Shown here: positions 31,640 to 43,951 of the stretch, in pieces
Layout of the letters: each line of letters begins with the position of its first letter
Numbering within the stretch: the first letter of the stretch is position 1
Notes under the pieces: generated by a model
Database searches by the model: none
Told to the model about the DNA's origin: nothing
The model's input: the letters and a program-made list of their open reading frames with translations, nothing else
NCBI RefSeq assembly: GCF_014645815.1
Contig: NZ_BMML01000009.1
Span: 1-56,667 of the forward strand
Length of the DNA: 56,667 bases
Source of the DNA: Streptomyces fuscichromogenes
GTDB taxonomy: Bacteria > Actinomycetota > Actinomycetes > Streptomycetales > Streptomycetaceae
Direction: 5' to 3'
Made by a program: the position numbers and the translations under genes

Positions 31640-32632
31640 CTACCAGGCGAAGGCCTCCGGCGACGGGCCCGGGCCCGGGAAGATCTCGTCCAGGCCGGTC
31701 AGCAGCTCGTCGCTCAGCTCCAGTTCCACGGCCCGCAGCGCCGAGTCGAGCTGTTCGGCGGTGCGCGGGCCGACGATCGGGCCGGTGACCCCGGGACGGG
31801 TGAGCAGCCAGGCCAGGGCGGCCTCGCCGGGCTCCACGCCGTGCTTGTCCAGGAGGTCCTCGTAGGCCTGGATCTGGGCGCGGATGGTGGTGTTGGCGAG
31901 GGAGTCGGCGGCCCGGCCACCGGCCCGGCGCCCGCCCTCGACCTCCTTCTTGATCACACCGCCGAGCAGTCCGCCATGCAGCGGCGACCAGGGGATGACC
32001 CCGAGGCCGTACTCCTGCGCGGCCGGGATGACCTCCATCTCGGCACGGCGCTCGGCGAGGTTGTAGAGGCACTGCTCGCTGACCAGCCCGATGGTCCCGC
32101 CGCGCCGGGCGGCGATCTCGTTGGCCTGGGCGATCTTGTACCCGGGGAAGTTCGAGGAGCCGACGTAGAGGATCTTCCCCTGCGTGACGAGGGTGTCGAT
32201 CGCCTGCCAGATCTCCTCGAAGGGAGTCCGCCGGTCGACGTGGTGGAACTGGTAGACGTCGATGTAGTCGGTCTGCAGCCGCTTGAGGCTGGCGTCGACC
32301 GCGCGCCGGATGTTCAGCGCGGAGAGCTTGTCGTGGTTGGGCCAGGCGTCGCCGTCGGCGGCCATGTTGCCGTACACCTTGGTGGCGAGGACCGTCCTGT
32401 CGCGGCGGCCGTCGCCCTTGGCGAACCAGTTGCCGATGATCTCCTCGGTACGGCCCTTGTTCTCACCCCACCCGTACACGTTGGCGGTGTCGAAGAAGTT
32501 GATGCCGGCGTCGAGGGCCGCGTCCATGATCGAGTGGCTGTCGGCCTCGTCGGTCTGCGGGCCGAAGTTCATGGTGCCGAGGACGAGTCGGCTGACCTTG
32601 AGTCCGGTACGTCCGAGCTGCGTGTACTTCAT
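31640..32632 (-). CDS. Aldo/keto reductase
   Basis: A 330-aa NADPH-dependent TIM-barrel oxidoreductase. It shows MNFGPQTDE and INFFDTANVYGWG (catalytic Asp-Tyr), ATKVYGNM (Lys), VYQFHHVDRRTPFEE (His) and GPIVGPRTAEQLDSAL (cofactor phosphate site). It belongs to the potassium-channel-beta/YhdN-like branch; the substrate is unknown. ATG 32632 follows GGCTGGGTGACC; GTG 32638 is two codons earlier. Apparently a single-gene unit. Confidence 0.92.
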   Translation of the reverse strand: MKYTQLGRTGLKVSRLVLGTMNFGPQTDEADSHSIMDAALDAGINFFDTANVYGWGENKGRTEEIIGNWFAKGDGRRDRTVLATKVYGNMAADGDAWPNHDKLSALNIRRAVDASLKRLQTDYIDVYQFHHVDRRTPFEEIWQAIDTLVTQGKILYVGSSNFPGYKIAQANEIAARRGGTIGLVSEQCLYNLAERRAEMEVIPAAQEYGLGVIPWSPLHGGLLGGVIKKEVEGGRRAGGRAADSLANTTIRAQIQAYEDLLDKHGVEPGEAALAWLLTRPGVTGPIVGPRTAEQLDSALRAVELELSDELLTGLDEIFPGPGPSPEAFAW

Positions 32633-32697
32633 GGTCACCCAGCCAACGGCGTGGAGTGCGCTCTAGGCAAGGGCTTCGGGCCGGTTGGCCGGGAGAG

Positions 32698-33285
32698 CTA
32701 GTCGGTCGGGAACTTGTCGGTCTTGAGGACGAGGCCGACCACCGTGCCGGTCAGATCGATGTCGGTGCCGAAGTCCACCCGCGTCGGTTCGTCGTAGTCG
32801 CCGTCCTTGGGGGCGGTGTAGACGTGGCAGCGTCCCTGGTAGGGGTCGGCGACGACATAGACGGGGACCTCGGCCTCCGCGTACGCGGTTCGCTTCGGGC
32901 CGTAGTCGTTGGCGGCCGTGCCCTTGGAGATCACCTCGGCGACGAACTGGACGTCCTGGTAGCGCCAGTGACCCGTGTCGTCGGGCTTGGCCGAGTCCTT
33001 GAGCAGGGCGATGTCCGGGCAGAAGCCGTTCTCGAAGCCGGGGAAATCGACACGGACGTCGCTGAAGACCAGGACATCCTCCCCGAACCTGTCTTCCAAG
33101 GCCCGCAGGATCTGGCGGATGATCTGCCAATGCGTGTTCCGCTGCGGCACCATGAATACGTTGCCCCCGACGACCTCGACCCTGAATCCTTCGGGGACGG
33201 GCATCCGCTCAAGGCGCTCGAACCACTCGTCCAGGCGCTTGGTGTTGGCGTCGGCCATCTCGATCCTGTCCTCCAGGACGGTCAT
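32698..33285 (-). CDS. Uma2-family (DUF820) putative endonuclease
   Basis: A 195-aa protein with the Uma2 PD-(D/E)XK-like layout: EVVGGNVFMVP, DVRVDFPGFENGFCPDIALL (catalytic Asp region), VQFVAEVISKGTAANDY (Glu and following Lys) and VPVYVVADP. The family is abundant in Streptomyces and cyanobacteria, with no established physiological role; nuclease activity is inferred from the fold. It begins MTVLEDRIEMAD. No mobile-element gene is adjacent. Confidence 0.85.
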   Translation of the reverse strand: MTVLEDRIEMADANTKRLDEWFERLERMPVPEGFRVEVVGGNVFMVPQRNTHWQIIRQILRALEDRFGEDVLVFSDVRVDFPGFENGFCPDIALLKDSAKPDDTGHWRYQDVQFVAEVISKGTAANDYGPKRTAYAEAEVPVYVVADPYQGRCHVYTAPKDGDYDEPTRVDFGTDIDLTGTVVGLVLKTDKFPTD

Positions 33286-33373
33286 CGTGGCGCTCCTCCC
33301 CGGCCGTCCTCCACACGAGTGCGGCCGCGCGGTTCAACGATACGTACGGTGACCGGGCAACGGCGGAATTCGG

Positions 33374-34057
33374 TCAGTCCGTTCCAGGCTCGTATTCCTG
33401 GCCGATTCCCCACCCCTGCCACATCGCCTCCGCGAACGCCTCCGCGATCCGGTGCTCGCCGTTCGCGTTCGGGTGGGTGCCGTCGTAGGTGTCCGTGTGG
33501 ATGTCGTACGACTCCGGCGGCGAGGCCATGAGGATCGGGGAGCGGGGCTCGTCCAGATCGGCCGCGGCCTTCGCCAGCAGCTCGTTGAAGAGGGACACCT
33601 GCTCCGCGAACGGGCCGTCCGAGGTGGCGCGGATGTTCGGGATCACCGGCAGCAGCACCATGCGGACGCCGGGCCTGGCCGCCCGCGCGTTCGCGACGAA
33701 GGCCCGTGCGTTCGCCGCCGTCTGCTCCGCGTTCGTGTAGAAACCCAGGTCGATCAGACCGAGGGAGACGAGCAGGACGTCGGCGCGGCAGGAGCGCACC
33801 GCCTCCCCGATCAGCGGCGCCATGTGCAGCCAGCCCTCGCCCCAGCCGGCCAGGTGGGCGCGCGGGAAGCCGGGGTCGGCGTAGCCGTACGAGACGGGCG
33901 CCTCGGCGAGCTTGTCGTACAGCGTCTCGCGGGGCCCGACCAGGGTGAACGGGCCGCCGTACGTCTCGCACAGGTGCTGCCACATGCGGTACCGCCAGGT
34001 GTGTTCGCCCGTGCTGCCGATGGTCATCGAGTCCCCGACGGGCATGAACCTGAGCAT
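33374..34057 (-). CDS. SGNH/GDSL-type hydrolase
   Basis: A 227-aa protein with block I FMPVGDSMTIGS (nucleophilic Ser) and block V YDGTHPNANGEHRIA (catalytic Asp-His). The block III Gly-x-Asn-Asp is not canonical (LGLIDLG), so the oxyanion hole differs. There is no signal peptide, so it is probably intracellular; it is an esterase/lipase of unknown substrate. ATG 34057 is chosen because the SGNH fold begins there; ATG 34045 is another option. It is divergent from the gene at 34158. Confidence 0.82.
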   Translation of the reverse strand: MLRFMPVGDSMTIGSTGEHTWRYRMWQHLCETYGGPFTLVGPRETLYDKLAEAPVSYGYADPGFPRAHLAGWGEGWLHMAPLIGEAVRSCRADVLLVSLGLIDLGFYTNAEQTAANARAFVANARAARPGVRMVLLPVIPNIRATSDGPFAEQVSLFNELLAKAAADLDEPRSPILMASPPESYDIHTDTYDGTHPNANGEHRIAEAFAEAMWQGWGIGQEYEPGTD

Positions 34058-34157
34058 CCGCTCATGATGGACGATCAGGAGGTGGACTGGGGTCCGGTGT
34101 GAGGACCGCCACGTCCCCCCGCGCCCGGACACAGCGCGGGATGGCAGGCTTGTGCCC

Positions 34158-35177
34158 ATGCGTCCACGATCGCTCGCCCTGCTCGCCGGGATCCTGCTCA
34201 CGGGGGCGCTGGCCTCCGCGCCCGCCACCTCCGCCTCCGCCGCCGACGGCACCGGCACCGGCGCCGGCGACAAGGGGTTCACGATCACGGACCCGCGCAT
34301 CACCGAGTCCAGCGGTCTCGCCGCCTCCCACCTGCACCCCGGCATCTACTGGACGCACAACGACAGCGGCGACGGCCCGTACGTCTACGCCGTCGACAGC
34401 GCCACCGGGAAGACCGTCGCGAGGATCACGCTCAGCGGTGTCGGAACACCCCGTGACGTCGAGGCCATCTCCATCGGCCCCGACAACCAGATCTACGTCG
34501 GCGACATCGGGGACAACCTCGACGGCAGCTGGCCCTACGTCTGGATCTACCGGCTGCCCGAGCCGAAGAAGCTGGTCGACCAGACCGTCCGGGCCACCCA
34601 GTACGTCGTGAAGTACTCGAACGGCGCGCGGAACGCCGAGTCGCTGATCGTCCACCCGAAGACCGGGCGGGTGTACATCATCGACAAGAAGGAGAACGGC
34701 GGCCATCTGTACGAGGGTCCGGCGACCCTCTCCGCCTCCGGTACCAACATCTTCAAGCCGGTCGCCGCCGTCGACCTCTGGGCCACCGACGCGGCCTTCT
34801 CGCCCGACGGCAAGCAACTCGCCGTGCGCGGCTACTTCGGCGGCATCTACTACGACTGGAACGGCGGCGACATCAAGCGCGAGGGGCGGCTCGACGTGCC
34901 GCTGCAGAAGCAGGGCGAGTCGGTCAGCTACTCCGCCGACGGCACCAGGCTGATGTACGGGAGCGAGGGGACCGACAGCCCCGTGCAGGCCGAGGACGTG
35001 CCGGGCGGGTCGGACAAGGCGTCGCCGTCCTCGGGCGGCGGGAGTTCGGCGGCCGGCAAGGACAGCGGCGGGTTCGCGGGCGGCGGGGCCAAGGCCGGTG
35101 CCGTCGCGGTCGGGGTCGCCGTGCTCGCCCTCTTCGGGCTGCGACGGCTGCGCCGACCCTCCGCGCGCCGGCACTGA
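34158..35177 (+). CDS. Secreted beta-propeller-like protein with C-terminal membrane anchor
   Basis: A 339-aa protein. A signal peptide (RPRSLALLAGILLTGALASA) is followed by repeats of about 45 residues with WD/NHL-like strands (ITESSGLAAS, YVYAVDSATGK, DQIYVGDIGDN-like, DAAFSPDGKQLAVRGY), suggesting a propeller. A Ser/Gly linker precedes a C-terminal helix AVAVGVAVLALFGL and a basic RRLRRPSARRH tail. There is no LPxTG motif, so the tail is probably a membrane anchor. Function is unknown. Confidence 0.8.
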   Translation: MRPRSLALLAGILLTGALASAPATSASAADGTGTGAGDKGFTITDPRITESSGLAASHLHPGIYWTHNDSGDGPYVYAVDSATGKTVARITLSGVGTPRDVEAISIGPDNQIYVGDIGDNLDGSWPYVWIYRLPEPKKLVDQTVRATQYVVKYSNGARNAESLIVHPKTGRVYIIDKKENGGHLYEGPATLSASGTNIFKPVAAVDLWATDAAFSPDGKQLAVRGYFGGIYYDWNGGDIKREGRLDVPLQKQGESVSYSADGTRLMYGSEGTDSPVQAEDVPGGSDKASPSSGGGSSAAGKDSGGFAGGGAKAGAVAVGVAVLALFGLRRLRRPSARRH

Positions 35178-35180
35178 CGC

Positions 35181-35230
35181 GGCCCCGCGTCGCCCCAGGC
35201 CGCCCCGCGTCGCCCCGCGTCGCCCCGCGT
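35181..35230. repeat. 10-bp tandem repeat, five units
   Basis: Three perfect copies of CGCCCCGCGT at 35201-35230, preceded by two variant units (GGCCCCGCGT, CGCCCCAGGC). It lies just after the stop of the secreted propeller gene. Confidence 0.85.
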
Positions 35231-35348
35231 CACCCTTACGGGTCACCGGCGAGGCGGGCGTACCCGGGTCCGGGCAGGCTGGGAAGCGTCCCGCGGGACG
35301 GAGGCACCGACAGAGCACCGGGTCCCGCCTCACGGAATGGGAGCACCC

Positions 35349-35888
35349 ATGCGCCGCACCGCCCTACGCCTGGCCGGGAACGTCTGCCTGCTCACGGCCG
35401 CCCTCGGCCTGACCGTCCCGGTGGCCGCCGGCACCGCCACCGCCGAGCCCGCCTGGACGGACCGGGCGGCGGCCACCGTCCTTCCGCAGTTCCGCTCGGT
35501 CAGGCTGCCGATCAGCGGCACCTTCACCGGACCGAGTGAGCAGATCGCGCTCACGGGCACCCTCGACGTCTCCGTCATCACCCTCCCGAACGCCGCGGGC
35601 GGCGGCACCGCCCAGATCATCAGCAGCCTGGACGACACCTCCGGTACCGGTGCCACCAGCGGCGGGAGGTACGACCTCGTCGGCGCGCACCGGGACGACC
35701 TGCCCTTCTCGGCGGCGGCCACCACGACGCTCAAGGTCAGACCGGCCTTCCTGCTGATCTCTCCCGTCGTGCCGCCCAACCCGGTCGTGCCGCCGAACCC
35801 GGTCCAGCCGGTCACGGTCTCGGTCACCGTCGGCAGCACCGGTGTGATCGGCGCGATCACCGCCACGGTCGGCACCCCCGCGCCCTGA
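35349..35888 (+). CDS. Small secreted protein, unknown function
   Basis: A 179-aa protein with signal peptide RRTALRLAGNVCLLTAALGL to TATA. The mature part is Thr/Val/Ala-rich and predicted beta-stranded, with a short repeat PPNPVVPPNPV near residue 145. The mature part has no cysteine. ATG 35349 follows GGGAGCACCC at the right distance; an upstream in-frame ATG at 35337 has a poorer site. No family is recognised. Confidence 0.78.
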   Translation: MRRTALRLAGNVCLLTAALGLTVPVAAGTATAEPAWTDRAAATVLPQFRSVRLPISGTFTGPSEQIALTGTLDVSVITLPNAAGGGTAQIISSLDDTSGTGATSGGRYDLVGAHRDDLPFSAAATTTLKVRPAFLLISPVVPPNPVVPPNPVQPVTVSVTVGSTGVIGAITATVGTPAP

Positions 35889-35996
35889 CACGCCGTCACC
35901 TGCATGGTCGACCGCGGTGCCGGAAATGTAGCGATATGTGGATCGGTGGCGGCAGGCTGTTCCCGATCGCACCGCGACCGCCGAAGGAGCCCTGAC

Positions 35997-36380
35997 ATGT
36001 CCGACGTGCCCGCCGACCTCCGTTACACCGACGAACACGAGTGGATCCGTACCGGTACCGACGGCACCGCGACCGTCGGTATCACCGACCACGCCCAGAA
36101 GGCGCTCGGTGACATCGTCTTCTTCGAGCTGCCCGCGGTCGGCAGGAAGGTCGAGGCCGGGGAATCCGTCGGGGTCGTGGAGTCGGTGAAGGCGGCGTCC
36201 GACCTGTTCAGCCCGCTCGCCGGGGAGATCGTCGAGGCCAACTCCGACCTCGTCGACGAGCCCGAGTCGGTCAACGACATGCCGTACGAGATGTGGCTGT
36301 TCAGGATCAGGACCAAGAACGGGGTGTCCTCCAACGGGCTGCTGGACGCCAAGGCGTACCGGAAGCTCATCGGGGAGTGA
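35997..36380 (+). CDS. gcvH: Glycine cleavage system H-like protein
   Basis: A 127-aa lipoyl-domain protein. LRYTDEHEWIRTGTDGTATV and VGVVESVKAASDLFSP (lipoyl Lys65) are canonical for GcvH, which carries aminomethyl groups between the P and T proteins. No gcvP or gcvT lies nearby, so this copy is isolated; it may be a second GcvH serving another lipoyl-relay role. The C-terminus (FRIRTKNGVSSNGLLDAKAY) is close to the normal length. ATG 35997 follows GAAGGAG. Confidence 0.9.
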   Translation: MSDVPADLRYTDEHEWIRTGTDGTATVGITDHAQKALGDIVFFELPAVGRKVEAGESVGVVESVKAASDLFSPLAGEIVEANSDLVDEPESVNDMPYEMWLFRIRTKNGVSSNGLLDAKAYRKLIGE

Positions 36381-36434
36381 CGGCACCGGGGCGCCCGCGG
36401 TGGTCCGCCGGGCGCCCCTCGGTGTGCCCGGCGC

Positions 36435-36917
36435 TCAGCGACGTACCGGCCTGATGCTGTGCCGGCGGCGTGGCTTGGGGGCGTCCAGCAGGGTGACGCC
36501 GTTGTAGACGCGGCTCCGGATGGCGAGCGCGGGGGTGACGGCGAACGTGACGAAGATCGAGACGACGCTGACGGGGAACAGGGTCGGCAGCGACTGGCCC
36601 TCGGGCAGGGTCTTGCCGCCCTCGTGCACGGCGTAGGCGAAGGCGGCGAAGAAGACGATCGCGCAGAGGGCGGCCAGGACGCCGAAGACGACCCTGGTCC
36701 GGCGGGTGCGCGCCTCGGTGCGGACCTCGGCCAGCAGGGACGCGTCGCAGACGGGGCAGTTGAGCTCCACGGTCTGCTTGCCCGACTGCGGGCGGCGTAC
36801 CCGGAAGATGCCGTCCTTCCAGGTGATGCGGCGGGTTCGGACGAGGAAGCCGGTGACCTTGTCACTGAGGATGTGACGCACCCCAACCTCGACGGTGCCC
36901 GGTATCGGTCTGTTCAT
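36435..36917 (-). CDS. Two-helix membrane protein with CxxC motif
   Basis: A 160-aa protein. The cytosolic N-terminal half ends in ELNCPVCDASLL, a CPVC pair that could bind zinc or be redox active. Two membrane segments follow, VVFGVLAALCAIVFFAAFAY and VVSIFVTFAVTPALAI, and then a basic tail (PRRRHSIRPVRR). The start is ATG 36917. It lies downstream of serC on the same strand but is separated by a terminator-like hairpin. Function is unknown. Confidence 0.72.
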   Translation of the reverse strand: MNRPIPGTVEVGVRHILSDKVTGFLVRTRRITWKDGIFRVRRPQSGKQTVELNCPVCDASLLAEVRTEARTRRTRVVFGVLAALCAIVFFAAFAYAVHEGGKTLPEGQSLPTLFPVSVVSIFVTFAVTPALAIRSRVYNGVTLLDAPKPRRRHSIRPVRR

Positions 36918-36990
36918 GTGCGCGTGGATCTCCTTCGTCGCATGGGGCACACAGTGTCCGGTGTGCGACGAAGGAGAACTCAACGACACG

Positions 36991-37020
36991 CGGAAGGCTT
37001 TGCCTTGATCATGCCTTCCG
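36991..37020 (-). terminator. Terminator-like hairpin after serC
   Basis: CGGAAGGC at 36991-36998 and GCCTTCCG at 37013-37020 with a 14-base loop, 38 bases past the serC stop codon. Confidence 0.55.
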
Positions 37021-37057
37021 GGCAAACCAGCAACTTTTGACGGGAGTTGCCGTACCG

Positions 37058-38176
37058 CTAGAGCTTCTCGATCACGTAGTCGATGCACTTCGTCAGCGCC
37101 TCGACGTCCGCCGGGTCGATCGCCGGGAACATCGCGACGCGCAGCTGGTTGCGGCCGAGCTTGCGGTAGGGCTCGGTGTCGACGATGCCGTTGGCGCGCA
37201 GCACCTTGGCGACGGCGGCCGCGTCGATCTCGTCGGCGAAGTCGATCGTGCCGATGACCTGCGAGCGCTTGGCCGGGTCGGAGACGAACGGGGCGGCGTA
37301 CTTGCTCTCCTCGGCCCAGGTGTAGAGGCGGGTCGAGGAGTCCTTCGTGCGGCCGGTGGAGAAGGCCAGACCGCCCTGGCCGTTCAGCCACTCCAGCTGC
37401 TGGTTGAGCAGGAAGAGGGTGGCGAGGGCCGGGGTGTTGTACGTCTGGTTCTTGCGGGAGTTGTCGATCGCCGTGGGGAGGCTGAAGAACTCCGGGACGT
37501 GCCGGCCGGACGCGTGGACGCGCTCGGCGCGCTCGATCGCGGCCGGCGAGAAGACGCCGATCCACAGGCCGCCGTCGGAGGCGAAGGACTTCTGCGGGGC
37601 GAAGTAGTAGACGTCGGTCTCGGCGATGTCGACCGGGAGGCCGCCGGCACCGCTGGTCGCGTCCACGAGCACCAGCGCGCCCTCGTCGGCGCCCGCGACC
37701 CGCTTGATCGGCATGGCGACACCGGTCGAGGTCTCGTTGTGGGTGAGGGCGTACACGTCGACGCCGGCCTCGGCCCGCGGCTCCGGGTGGGTGCCCGGGT
37801 CGGAGGCGATGACGGTGGGCTCGGCCAGCCAGGGGGCGAGCTTGGCCGCCTTGGCGAACTTGGACGAGAACTCGCCGAAGTTCAGGTGCTGGGACCTGGC
37901 GTCGATCAGGCCGTGCGTGGCGACGTCCCAGAAGGCGGTGGAGCCGCCGTTGCCGAGGACGACCTCGTAGCCGTCCGGGAGCGAGAAGAGGGAGCTGATG
38001 CCCTCGCGGACCTGGCCGACCAGGTTCTTGACCGGGGCCTGGCGGTGGGAGGTGCCGAGCAGGGACGTACCGGTGGCGGCCAGCGCGTCCAGCGCCTCCA
38101 CCCGCACCTTGGAGGGACCCGCGCCGAACCGACCGTCCGCGGGCTTGATGTCAGCAGGAATCTGGATGTCAGCCAC
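37058..38176 (-). CDS. serC: Phosphoserine aminotransferase
   Basis: A 372-aa PLP enzyme of the actinobacterial SerC type, making 3-phosphoserine from 3-phosphohydroxypyruvate and glutamate. It shows RFGAGPSKVR, TGTSLLGTSHRQAPV (phosphate binding), LVLVDATSGAGGLP (Asp contacting the PLP ring) and YYFAPQKSFASDGG (Schiff-base Lys). GTG 38176 gives the standard start ADIQIPADIKP. It is divergent from the FAD oxidoreductase, with about 150 bases for both promoters. Confidence 0.96.
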   Translation of the reverse strand: MADIQIPADIKPADGRFGAGPSKVRVEALDALAATGTSLLGTSHRQAPVKNLVGQVREGISSLFSLPDGYEVVLGNGGSTAFWDVATHGLIDARSQHLNFGEFSSKFAKAAKLAPWLAEPTVIASDPGTHPEPRAEAGVDVYALTHNETSTGVAMPIKRVAGADEGALVLVDATSGAGGLPVDIAETDVYYFAPQKSFASDGGLWIGVFSPAAIERAERVHASGRHVPEFFSLPTAIDNSRKNQTYNTPALATLFLLNQQLEWLNGQGGLAFSTGRTKDSSTRLYTWAEESKYAAPFVSDPAKRSQVIGTIDFADEIDAAAVAKVLRANGIVDTEPYRKLGRNQLRVAMFPAIDPADVEALTKCIDYVIEKL

Positions 38177-38332
38177 GAGTCGGAGGGTAGCCGTTGGGCG
38201 AAACGGGACGGAACCGTGTCCGTTCGATGAGACGAGATCGCCAAGCCCTGGACTTGTGGGGTTGTACGACGATATTGGCGTGGCTGTGGAAAAGGTGCGG
38301 TGACTGTACGTGATCGGATGCATCCTGGACGC

Positions 38333-41553
<3,221 letters not shown>

Positions 41554-41557
<4 letters not shown>

Positions 41558-42312
41558 CGGGCGACGTGGACGGGTTGAGCCGGGTGGCGGTGCTCTCCGA
41601 CATCCACGGGGTGCTGCCGGCGCTGGAGGCGGTGCTGGCGGAGCCGGACGTGACCGCGGCCGACCGTGTCGTCCTCACCGGCGACATCACGGCGGGCCCG
41701 CAGCCGGCCGGGACGATCGACGCGCTGCGCGCACTGGGCGACCGGGTGCTGTGGCTGTCGGGCAACGCCGACCGGGAGCTGGTGGAGTACCGCAGGGGAG
41801 AGCGCGCCGAGATCCCGGACCCGATAGGCACGTTCGCGGCGGACGCGCTCCGGGACGACCAGGTCGACTTCCTGGCCGCCCTTCCCGGGACGGCCACCCT
41901 GACGATCCGGGGCCTCGGCCGGGTCCTCTTCTGCCACGCGACCCCGCGCGACGACGAGGAGGTCGTCCTGGTCGACTCCCCTCTGGACCGCTGGGCGGAG
42001 GTCTTCGCCGCCGTCGCCCCCGACATCGGTACGGTCGTCTGCGGCCACACCCACATGCCCTACCTCCGCCTCGCCCACGGCCGCCTGGTCGTCAACCCCG
42101 GCAGCGTCGGCATGCCGTACGGCCGCCCCGGCGCCCACTGGTGCCTGCTCGGCCCGGGTGCCGACCTGCGCGTCACGCCGTACGACATCCCGACGGCCGT
42201 CGCCCGTGTGGTGGCGGAGTGCGCATACCCCGGCATCGAGGGCTGGGCCGACTACTTCCTGCGGGCCAGGGCGTCGGACGGGGAGGCGCTCGGGGTGTTC
42301 GGGGCCGGGTAG
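41554..42312 (+). CDS. Metallophosphoesterase
   Basis: A 252-aa calcineurin-like phosphoesterase (YfcE/MJ0936 type). Metal ligands are in AVLSDIHGVLPAL, VLTGDITAGPQ, GNADRE, CHATPRDDEE and CGHTHMPY, and VVNPGSVGMPYGRPG is the family's closing motif. Its substrate is a phosphodiester or nucleotide, unspecified. GTG 41554 overlaps the previous stop as GTGA behind a GGAGAGGGAGG site, so translation is coupled to the oxidoreductase. Confidence 0.92.
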
Positions 42313-42548
42313 CGGGCGAGGGCCTCGCCCTCGTGCGGGCATCCGCCCCGCCGGGGTCGGGTGCCTGTCACCCGCCCCGGTTCCTCCGCCCGGCCGACAC
42401 GCACCCGTCCACCCGCGCGCCGAAACGATTCCCGGCAGGCCCGTGTCTGTTGTCCTTGAAGCAGACGCCGCCGGTCCCGTCCCGTCCGCTGTCCCGATCG
42501 GTGAGTGTCGTCAGTGAGCCGTCGCCGACCTGCCCAGGAGCACCGCCC

Positions 42549-43676
42549 ATGACAGCAGCCCTTCGTCTCCAGCCCATCTCCCGCGCCGACCATCTCGCCT
42601 TCGCCGGTTCACGTCCGTCCGTCAGTCATCTGCAGCTGCCGTCCTGGGGGGACGTGAAGCCCGACTGGCGGGCGGAGAGTCTGGGGTGGTTCGACGGGGA
42701 GGGGCGCATCGTCGGCGCGGGGCTCGTGCTGTTGCGGGCGGTGCCCAGGGTGAGGCGGTGCCTGGCGTATCTGCCGGAGGGGCCCGCCATCGACTGGCAC
42801 GACCCCGACCTGGCGCGATGGCTCGATCCGATGCTGGCGTACCTGAAGGGGCGTGGGGCGTTCGCGGTGAAGATGGGGCCGCCGGTCGTCGTACGGCGGT
42901 GGAGCGCGGAGGCCGTGAAGGAGGCCATCGCCGATCCCGCCGCCCGGCGGCTGGGGGACGCCGAGCCGACGTCGTACGACAGCCGCGCCGCGGACCTCGC
43001 CGAACGGCTGCGCCGGACCGGGTGGCGGCCTGCGGCGGCGGGCGGGGAGGAGGGGTTCGCGGCCGGGCAGCCCCGGTACGTGTTCCAGGTGCCGTTCGCG
43101 GGGCGGTCGTTGGACGACATCCAGCGCGGGCTCAACCAGCAGTGGCGGCGCAACGTGAAGAAGGCGGAGAAGGCGGGGGTCAAGGTGGTGCGGGGCGGGT
43201 ACGAGGACCTGCCCGCCTTCTACGGCCTGTACACGGAGACCGCCGAGCGGGACCGCTTCGTGGCGCGCCCGCTCTCCTACTTCCAGCGCATGTGGACCGC
43301 GCTCACCGCCGAACACCCCGACCGCATGCGGCTCTACCTCGCCCACCACGACGGCGACGTCCTCGCCGCGGCCACCATGCTCACCGTCGGCGACCACTCC
43401 TGGTACTCCTACGGCGCCTCCACCGGCCGCAGGCGCGAGGTCCAGCCCAACAACGCCATGCAGTGGCGGATGATGTGCGACGCCCATGGACTCGGCGCCG
43501 CCGTCTACGACTTCCGGGGCATCACCGACACCCTGGAGGAGTCCAACCACCTGCTGGGGCTGCTGCGCTTCAAGGTGGGGGCCGGCGGCGAGGCCGTCGA
43601 GTACGTCGGGGAGTGGGACTTCCCCCTCAACAGGCTGCTCCACAAGGCGTTCGACCTCTACCTGGCCCGCCGCTGA
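42549..43676 (+). CDS. FemAB-family aminoacyl ligase
   Basis: A 375-aa protein of the FemX/FemA/FemB (GNAT-like) family. SVSHLQLPSWGDVKPDW is the characteristic start, LNQQWRRNVKKAEKAG the helical substrate region, and YDFRGITDTLEESNHLLGLLRFK the closing motif. Members add amino acids from aminoacyl-tRNA to the peptidoglycan stem peptide; some tRNA-dependent relatives modify other peptides. ATG 42549 is preceded by CAGGAGCACCGCCC. The small Pro/Lys-rich gene follows after 275 bases. Confidence 0.87.
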   Translation: MTAALRLQPISRADHLAFAGSRPSVSHLQLPSWGDVKPDWRAESLGWFDGEGRIVGAGLVLLRAVPRVRRCLAYLPEGPAIDWHDPDLARWLDPMLAYLKGRGAFAVKMGPPVVVRRWSAEAVKEAIADPAARRLGDAEPTSYDSRAADLAERLRRTGWRPAAAGGEEGFAAGQPRYVFQVPFAGRSLDDIQRGLNQQWRRNVKKAEKAGVKVVRGGYEDLPAFYGLYTETAERDRFVARPLSYFQRMWTALTAEHPDRMRLYLAHHDGDVLAAATMLTVGDHSWYSYGASTGRRREVQPNNAMQWRMMCDAHGLGAAVYDFRGITDTLEESNHLLGLLRFKVGAGGEAVEYVGEWDFPLNRLLHKAFDLYLARR

Positions 43677-43691
43677 GGCCCGTCCGGCCCG

Positions 43692-43731
43692 GGTTCATAA
43701 GCTGGCTCTCAGGTTCATAAGAGAACTCTCA
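43692..43731. promoter_or_regulatory. Tandem 20-bp direct repeats upstream of the small peptide gene
   Basis: Two consecutive 20-bp units: GGTTCATAAG, four variable bases, then CTCTCA. The conserved ends and variable middle suggest a regulator bound on one face of the helix. The period (20) does not fit the 22-bp spacing of a PHO box. Located 220 bases before the 41-aa gene and 16 bases after the FemAB gene. Confidence 0.5.
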
Positions 43732-43742
43732 GCCTGGGGGTC

Positions 43743-43770
43743 GTTATACAGCTGTTACATAGGTATTCAC
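43743..43770. promoter_or_regulatory. GTTAC-type direct repeats (GlnR/MtrA-like)
   Basis: GTTAT, six bases, GTTAC, six bases, ATTCAC: three half-sites at 11-bp period. This resembles the GTnAC-n6 arrangement bound by OmpR-type regulators GlnR and MtrA. A similar 20-bp sequence lies before the secreted protein gene at 46590. Confidence 0.4.
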
Positions 43771-43951
43771 AGCACCTGCTTGCCGTTCGCTTGCCGACTT
43801 TGCCGTCGCTTGGGATTCAGGCCGTGTAAGTTCATCGGTGTCGGGCGGCGGGGATTGCCGAGGATGACGATCCAAAATCCCCGGACGTTGCCCCAAGAGA
43901 ATTCTCGTACCATCCTGCACCAATTGCACTTCGAACTCTCAAGGAGTCGGA

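Noticed and set aside
32698..33285. Uma2 protein as evidence of a transposon
   Set aside because: Uma2 genes are common chromosomal genes in Streptomyces. There are no flanking inverted repeats or target duplications.
43692..43731. PHO box for PhoP
   Set aside because: GTTCA units are present, but the repeat period is 20 bp rather than 11 or 22, and the second half of each unit does not fit.
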